Origin: JBCBTD01 sp039818825
GTDB taxonomy: Bacteria; Pseudomonadota; Alphaproteobacteria; Geminicoccales; Geminicoccaceae
Direction of reading: 5' to 3'
Length of the DNA stretch: 54,526 nt
NCBI GenBank assembly: GCA_039818825.1
Contig: JBCBTD010000026.1
Location: 1 to 54,526 of the forward strand
Part shown: piece by piece, positions 50,873 through 54,526 of the stretch
How the letters are laid out: every line of letters starts with the position of its first letter
How positions within the stretch are numbered: the first letter of the stretch is position 1
The notes under the pieces: generated by a model
The model's input: the letters and a program-made list of their open reading frames with translations, nothing else
Database searches by the model: none
Told to the model about the DNA's origin: nothing
Program-made: the position numbers and the translations under genes

Positions 50873-51754
50873 ATGTCGACCCGGCCCGTACCCTCGCTGC
50901 TCGCCCTGATCGACGAGTTCGATGCCTTCATCCTCGACCAGTGGGGCGTGCTCCACGACGGCACGACACCCCTGCCGGACGCCATGGAAGCCGTGACGGC
51001 ACTGCTGGCCGCCGGCAAGGTGATCGTGACCCTCTCCAACACCGGCCGGCGCCAGGCGACGACCGAGGTCGTCCTGCGTCGCATGGGCTTCCCGCTGGAC
51101 CGGTTCCGGACCAACGTCACCTCGGGCGAGACCGCGTTCGCTGCGTTGTCGAGCGGCGAGATCGGCGGCACCCGGCTGCCCGGCCGTCGCTGCTACCTGA
51201 TCTGCCGCGACAACGACACGAGCGTGGTCGACGGCAGCGGCGTCGAGCATGTCGCAGATGTCGCCGGCGCCGACTTCGTCATGCTGAGTGGTATCGAGGG
51301 CGAGCGATGGAGCGTCGGTGACTACATGGCGGAGCTGGCGCCGGCCGTGCAACGTCGGCTACCGATGATCTGCTCCAACCCGGACTTGGTGGCGCTGACC
51401 GCGACCGGCGAGCACATCGCCCCCGGCAAGGTTGCTGCCGCTTACGAAGCGGCGACCGGCGTCACGCCGATCTTCGTCGGCAAGCCGTACCGCCCGGTTT
51501 ACGACCGCTGTCTGCAGGCGCTCCCCGACGTCTCGAAGGCACGGGTGCTGTGCGTCGGCGACAGCCTGACCCACGACATCGGCGGCGGCGCTGGTGCGGG
51601 GCTCAAGACGCTGTTCTGCATGGCCGGCATCCACCGCGACGGGTTCGACCTCTGCGCCCCCGCGGCCGCCAACCTCGACGCGCTGCGTGCGGTGCTGGCA
51701 GACCACGGCGGCCCGGCCCCCGACTACTTGATCGATCGGCTTCGCTGGTCGTGA
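50873..51754 (+). CDS. HAD-superfamily class IIA hydrolase (TIGR01459-like, NagD-related)
   Basis: This 293-aa protein has HAD motif I in DAFILDQWGVLHDGTTPLPDA. Motif II is VTLSNTGRR, the IIA cap follows with LICRDNDTSVVDGSG, then MICSNPDLVA, FVGKPYRPVYDRCLQ (motif III Lys) and motif IV VLCVGDSLTHDIGGGAGAGLKTLF. In motif I the usual second Asp is replaced (DQWG), which is normal for this subfamily. It is probably a phosphatase for a small phosphate ester. AAGGA precedes the ATG. Its stop overlaps the GTG of the next gene (GTGA). Confidence 0.88.
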   Translation: MSTRPVPSLLALIDEFDAFILDQWGVLHDGTTPLPDAMEAVTALLAAGKVIVTLSNTGRRQATTEVVLRRMGFPLDRFRTNVTSGETAFAALSSGEIGGTRLPGRRCYLICRDNDTSVVDGSGVEHVADVAGADFVMLSGIEGERWSVGDYMAELAPAVQRRLPMICSNPDLVALTATGEHIAPGKVAAAYEAATGVTPIFVGKPYRPVYDRCLQALPDVSKARVLCVGDSLTHDIGGGAGAGLKTLFCMAGIHRDGFDLCAPAAANLDALRAVLADHGGPAPDYLIDRLRWS

Positions 51755-52335
51755 GCGCCGCCCCGCTCGGCCACGGCGTCTATTGGGGCCTCAGGCGGCT
51801 CGCCAACGACGCGGGGGGGTTCGTGCTGCTCGATCTATCGGGCGCCGACGCCGACGTCCTACCGGACCTGATGGCCGGGCTCGCGCCCTTCGCCACCGGC
51901 ATCGTCGTCGACCAGGGACTGGCGCTGGACCTGTGGCGCCGCCACGGCAGCACCTTGCTCGGCCGCTGCGACATTGCCGACAGCGGCGCAACGATCCTGG
52001 AGGCACGGGCAAACGGCGCCGATGCGGTGCTCGCATCGTCGCCGCTGAGTGCGGCGACGATGCGCGCCACGATCGCCCGGATCGGCGCCGACAGCACAGC
52101 CGATGTCGCGCTGGTCCGGAGGACCGGCGGGCCATGGCTCGTCAGGACGCTCGGCGAGGCCGATGACCTCGGCGATGCTGCCGGCTATTGGGTGGACTCC
52201 GTGTTCTGGCGCGGTGCCATCGTCGGCGGCCCAGAAGCTAGGCGTCGGCTCATCGCCGACCGGCTGGTGCCAGCACTCCAGCAGCTCAACGCGGCGGTCA
52301 TCGATCTGCCACGGGCCGCTTGGTTGGACGCCTGA
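51751..52335 (+). CDS. unrecognised 194-aa protein coupled to the HAD hydrolase
   Basis: I do not recognise this protein. It starts at the GTG at 51751 that overlaps the HAD stop as GTGA. The sequence alternates hydrophobic strands and helices (GGFVLLDLSGADADVLPDLMAG, TGIVVDQGLALDLWRRHG, GADAVLASSPLSAATMRATIA, DVALVRRTGGPWLVRTLGEADDLGDAAGYWVDSVFWRGAIVGG) and looks like a soluble alpha/beta or barrel-like domain, faintly like aldolase or sugar-kinase fragments. It has no signal peptide or membrane segment. Composition matches the neighbours, so it is a real host gene. The tight coupling implies that it acts with the HAD protein. Confidence 0.7.
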   Translation: MSAAPLGHGVYWGLRRLANDAGGFVLLDLSGADADVLPDLMAGLAPFATGIVVDQGLALDLWRRHGSTLLGRCDIADSGATILEARANGADAVLASSPLSAATMRATIARIGADSTADVALVRRTGGPWLVRTLGEADDLGDAAGYWVDSVFWRGAIVGGPEARRRLIADRLVPALQQLNAAVIDLPRAAWLDA

Positions 52336-52371
52336 CGCCGCCGCTGCGGATGCGAAAGGGAGGACGACGAA

Positions 52372-53112
52372 ATGGCCGGACGACTGGCTGACAAGCACAT
52401 CCTGGTCACCGCCGCGGCTCAAGGCATCGGTCGGGCCACCGTCGAGGCGGCCGCCGCCGAAGGCGCGTTCGTGATCGCCACGGACATCAACGACACCTTG
52501 CTGATCGAACTCGAAGCGATCGAACGGGTGACGACCCGGCTGCTCGACGTCACCGACCCAGCGGAGATCGCCGAGATGGCGGCCGAAACGGGGGGCATCG
52601 ACGGGCTGGTGAACGTCGCGGGCTACGTTCACCACGGGACAATCCTCGACGCTGACGATGATGCCATGGCGGCTTCGTTCGACATCAACGTCCTGTCGAT
52701 GCATCGAACGATCCGCGCTTTCCTGCCGGGCATGCTGGAGCGCGGCGGCGGCGCCATCGTCAACCTCGCTTCGGTCGCGTCGAACCTCAAAGGTGTGCCG
52801 AACCGCTTCGTCTATGGCACGACCAAGGCCGCGGTCATCGGTCTGACCAAGGCCGTCGCTGCCGATTTCGTCGGCCAGGGTGTTCGCTGCAACGCGATCT
52901 GCCCAGGCACGGTCGACACGCCATCCTTGCAACAGCGCATCCAGGCCTTCGACGATCCCGAAGCGGCCCGCGCCGCCTTCATCGCCCGGCAACCGATGGG
53001 CCGGCTCGGCCGCGCCGAGGAGATCGCCGCAGCCGTCATGTACTACCTCGCCGACGAGAGCGCCTACGTCACCGGCACCACCCACGTCATCGACGGCGGC
53101 ATGCTCATGTGA
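52372..53112 (+). CDS. SDR oxidoreductase, BDH2/DHRS6-like
   Basis: This 246-aa classical SDR has the cofactor motif TAAAQGIGRA, an acidic residue after strand 2 (ATDIND) that favours NAD, NVAGYVHHGTILDADD, the catalytic Ser in NLASVASNLKGV, Tyr and Lys in FVYGTTKAAVIGLTKAVAADF, and CPGTVDTPSLQQRIQAF. The last stretches are strikingly close to animal BDH2/DHRS6 (a cytosolic 3-hydroxybutyrate or 4-oxo-proline reductase) and to bacterial 2-keto-3-deoxy-L-fuconate dehydrogenases. The ATG is preceded by GGGAGGA. It follows the unknown gene by 36 bp on the same strand. Confidence 0.88.
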   Translation: MAGRLADKHILVTAAAQGIGRATVEAAAAEGAFVIATDINDTLLIELEAIERVTTRLLDVTDPAEIAEMAAETGGIDGLVNVAGYVHHGTILDADDDAMAASFDINVLSMHRTIRAFLPGMLERGGGAIVNLASVASNLKGVPNRFVYGTTKAAVIGLTKAVAADFVGQGVRCNAICPGTVDTPSLQQRIQAFDDPEAARAAFIARQPMGRLGRAEEIAAAVMYYLADESAYVTGTTHVIDGGMLM

Positions 53113-53149
53113 CGACGGCACCGAGTTCGCCAACGTCGATCCAAAACAC

Positions 53150-53165
53150 TTAGCCGACCGACTAA
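53150..53165. promoter_or_regulatory. short inverted repeat before the ArsR gene
   Basis: TTAG (53150-53153) and CTAA (53162-53165) flank an 8-bp spacer in an AT-richer patch 42 bp before the ArsR ATG. Autoregulated ArsR proteins bind such dyads, so this is a possible operator, but the arms are only 4 bp. Confidence 0.25.
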
Positions 53166-53206
53166 TTTTTGTTGCCGAGCATGCCGCTGCGTGATAACAA
53201 AGCCAT

Positions 53207-53551
53207 ATGACTAACTATCCTGAACCGCTCGACCAAGTTTTCCATGCGCTTGCCGATCCGACCCGGCGGGCGGTGGTGCAGCGGCTCTGCGAAGGACCGG
53301 CCTCGGTCAGCGAGCTTGCCAAGCCCTTCGAGATGAAGCTGCCGACCTTTCTGCAGCACGTCCGGGTGTTGGAGCGGAGCGGTCTGGTTCGGAGCACGAA
53401 ACGCGGCCGGGTGCGGACCTGTGAGATGGAACCGGCCCGACTTTCCGCGGCGGCGACGTGGATCACCGATCAACGGGCGCTTTGGGAGGCCCGGCTGGAT
53501 CGCCTGGAACGGCTGTTGCGCGAGACCTCACCATCGGAGACCGGCACATGA
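53207..53551 (+). CDS. ArsR-family transcriptional regulator
   Basis: This 114-aa winged-helix regulator reads LDQVFHALADPTRRAVVQRLCEGPASVSELAKPFEMKLPTFLQHVRVLERSGLVRSTKRGRVRTCEMEP, the typical ArsR DNA-binding domain. There is no cysteine metal site of the arsenic type, and the C-terminal helix (ITDQRALWEARLDRLERLL) fits the subgroup paired with SRPBCC proteins. No clear ribosome site precedes the ATG. Its stop overlaps the next gene as ATGA. Confidence 0.9.
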   Translation: MTNYPEPLDQVFHALADPTRRAVVQRLCEGPASVSELAKPFEMKLPTFLQHVRVLERSGLVRSTKRGRVRTCEMEPARLSAAATWITDQRALWEARLDRLERLLRETSPSETGT

Positions 53552-54003
53552 CGCCACCACAAACGGCGGCGGACCTCGTCGTCGAGCGGATGATCGACGC
53601 GCCGCGCGAGCGGGTGTGGACGGCTTGGACGGAGCCCAAGCTGCTTCGAGCGTGGTTCTACCCGGAGGGCTGTCGGATGGAGAACCCGCAATTCGACGTG
53701 CGGCCCGGCGGCTCCTACGCCTGCGACTACCACGCCGACGGCGGTACCGTTCACCGGGTGCGCGGCGTGTTCGAGACGCTCGACCAACCCGAGCTCATCG
53801 TGATGACGCACGGCTGGGCGGACGAGGCCGGCGTGGTCGAGCACGACACCCGCGTGACGGTCACCTTCGCCGATCTCGGCGCCCGCACGCACATCACCGT
53901 TCGCCAAGTCGGCTTGCCGACCGAGGACGCCCGTAGCTCGCACGACGAGGGCTGGCGTTCGGCACTGGAACATCTGGCGCGGTGTGTTGCCGCTACCGAC
54001 TGA
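53548..54003 (+). CDS. SRPBCC/AHSA1-domain protein
   Basis: This 151-aa protein has the START-like AHSA1 fold: LVVERMIDAPRERVWTAWTEPKLLRAWFYPEG, then FDVRPGGSYACDYHADGG and a C-terminal helix (HDEGWRSALEHLARCV). Such proteins bind hydrophobic ligands and are very often encoded directly after an ArsR regulator; their ligands are mostly unknown. The ATG at 53548 overlaps the regulator stop, showing translational coupling. Confidence 0.88.
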   Translation: MTPPQTAADLVVERMIDAPRERVWTAWTEPKLLRAWFYPEGCRMENPQFDVRPGGSYACDYHADGGTVHRVRGVFETLDQPELIVMTHGWADEAGVVEHDTRVTVTFADLGARTHITVRQVGLPTEDARSSHDEGWRSALEHLARCVAATD

Positions 54004-54017
54004 GGAGGAAGAACGAC

Positions 54018-54526
54018 ATGCAACCGACAATCGTCTCTCGTGATACGTGGCTTGCCGCCCGCAAGGCTCTGCTGGCGAAGGAGCGCGAGCTGACGCATCA
54101 GCGCGACCGCTTGAACGAAGCCCGCCGCTCCCTGCCCTGGGTCGAGGTGGAGACCGACTACGTGTTCGACTCCGCCGACGGACCCGTCCGGCTGGCGGAC
54201 CTGTTCGACGGCCGCAGCCAGCTCTTCGTGCAACATTTCATGCTGGCACCGGGGGCAGAACACATCTGCCCGGGCTGTGCAGCGCTCGCCGACCACGTCG
54301 ACGCCGCACGGCAGCATTTCGAGCACGCCGATCTGGCGTTCGCCGCCATCTGCCGCGCCAGCGTCGCCGAAATCGAGGCGGTGAAGGCACGTATGGGTTG
54401 GCGGTTCCGCTGGGTCTCGTCCGGCGGCAACAGTTTCAACTACGACTACGGCACGTCGTTCACGCCCGAGCAGGTCGCCAGCGGCGAGCCACTCTACAAC
54501 TATGGCACCACACCCTACTTGGCCGA
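54018..54526 (+). CDS. DUF899 thioredoxin-like protein (partial, runs off the window)
   Basis: The first 169 residues are present and the gene continues past the end. VSRDTWLAARKALLAKERELTHQRDRLNEARRSLPWVEVE, then YVFDSADGPVRLADLFDGRSQLFVQHFMLAPGAEHICPGCAALADHVD with a CxxC, matches the DUF899/AhpC-like family, whose function is unknown. GAGGAGGA lies about 8 bases before the ATG. It follows the SRPBCC gene by 14 bp and is probably the third gene of the ArsR operon. Confidence 0.85.
   Translation, partial: MQPTIVSRDTWLAARKALLAKERELTHQRDRLNEARRSLPWVEVETDYVFDSADGPVRLADLFDGRSQLFVQHFMLAPGAEHICPGCAALADHVDAARQHFEHADLAFAAICRASVAEIEAVKARMGWRFRWVSSGGNSFNYDYGTSFTPEQVASGEPLYNYGTTPYLA

Noticed and set aside
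1..54526. tRNA, rRNA, CRISPR array, IS element, att site or replication origin
   Set aside because: Reading both strands I found no cloverleaf-like tRNA sequence, no regularly spaced repeats other than those inside genes, no transposase or integrase, and no clustered DnaA boxes. A tRNAscan or Infernal run would be decisive.

Overview
The window is about 54.5 kb of high-GC DNA that reads as an alphaproteobacterial chromosome. The clearest sign is a conserved housekeeping block at about 33.4-47.6 kb: xthA and erpA on the plus strand, and on the minus strand dgt-argS-SPOR protein-nagZ-M50 protease-scpA-scpB-tatA-tatB-tatC-serS-surE-LytM lipoprotein. The neighbouring hss and ornithine decarboxylase genes (homospermidine synthesis) and the many ABC uptake systems also fit a soil or rhizosphere-type alphaproteobacterium. 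No rRNA, tRNA, CRISPR, phage or IS element was recognised. Genus cannot be assigned from the sequence alone.

Layout. (1) 0-5.4 kb: a plus-strand operon with a NitT/TauT-type ABC transporter followed by two fumarylacetoacetate-hydrolase-fold enzymes flanking an Ldh2-type dehydrogenase. (2) 6-8.7 kb: a serralysin-type RTX metalloprotease. (3) 8.7-13 kb: serine-glyoxylate aminotransferase and a large FAD/Fe-S dehydrogenase, divergently transcribed. (4) 13-18.1 kb: a minus-strand peptide-type ABC transporter with a fused double ATPase; divergent from it are a glyoxalase-like protein and a DAO-type flavoprotein (18.3-20.4 kb). (5) 20.4-28.2 kb: a second peptide-type ABC operon with an AtzG/AtzE-like amidohydrolase pair set between its two ATPase genes, behind a strong sigma-54 promoter match, with a convergent AllA-like ureidoglycolate lyase. 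(6) 28.5-33 kb: a SYLF-domain protein, a decayed SDR pseudogene, a GNAT acetyltransferase, ornithine decarboxylase and homospermidine synthase. (7) 33.4-47.6 kb: the housekeeping block, with an orphan FbpC-type ATPase inserted between scpB and tatA. (8) 47.7-52.3 kb: class II aldolase, a YdcF-like protein with no ordinary start codon, a minus-strand nitrile hydratase/thiocyanate hydrolase operon whose beta subunit is split into two genes and which is coupled to a DsbA-fold isomerase, then a HAD protein coupled to an unrecognised 194-aa protein. (9) 52.4 kb to the end: a BDH2-like SDR, then an ArsR-SRPBCC-DUF899 operon cut by the window edge.

Most genes are tightly packed, with ATGA, GTGA, TTGA or TGATG stop-start overlaps at many junctions and frequent GTG/TTG starts. 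The parts that best deserve follow-up are the sigma-54-controlled transporter with AtzG/AtzE, which looks like a nitrogen-scavenging unit, and the split nitrile hydratase-like operon.
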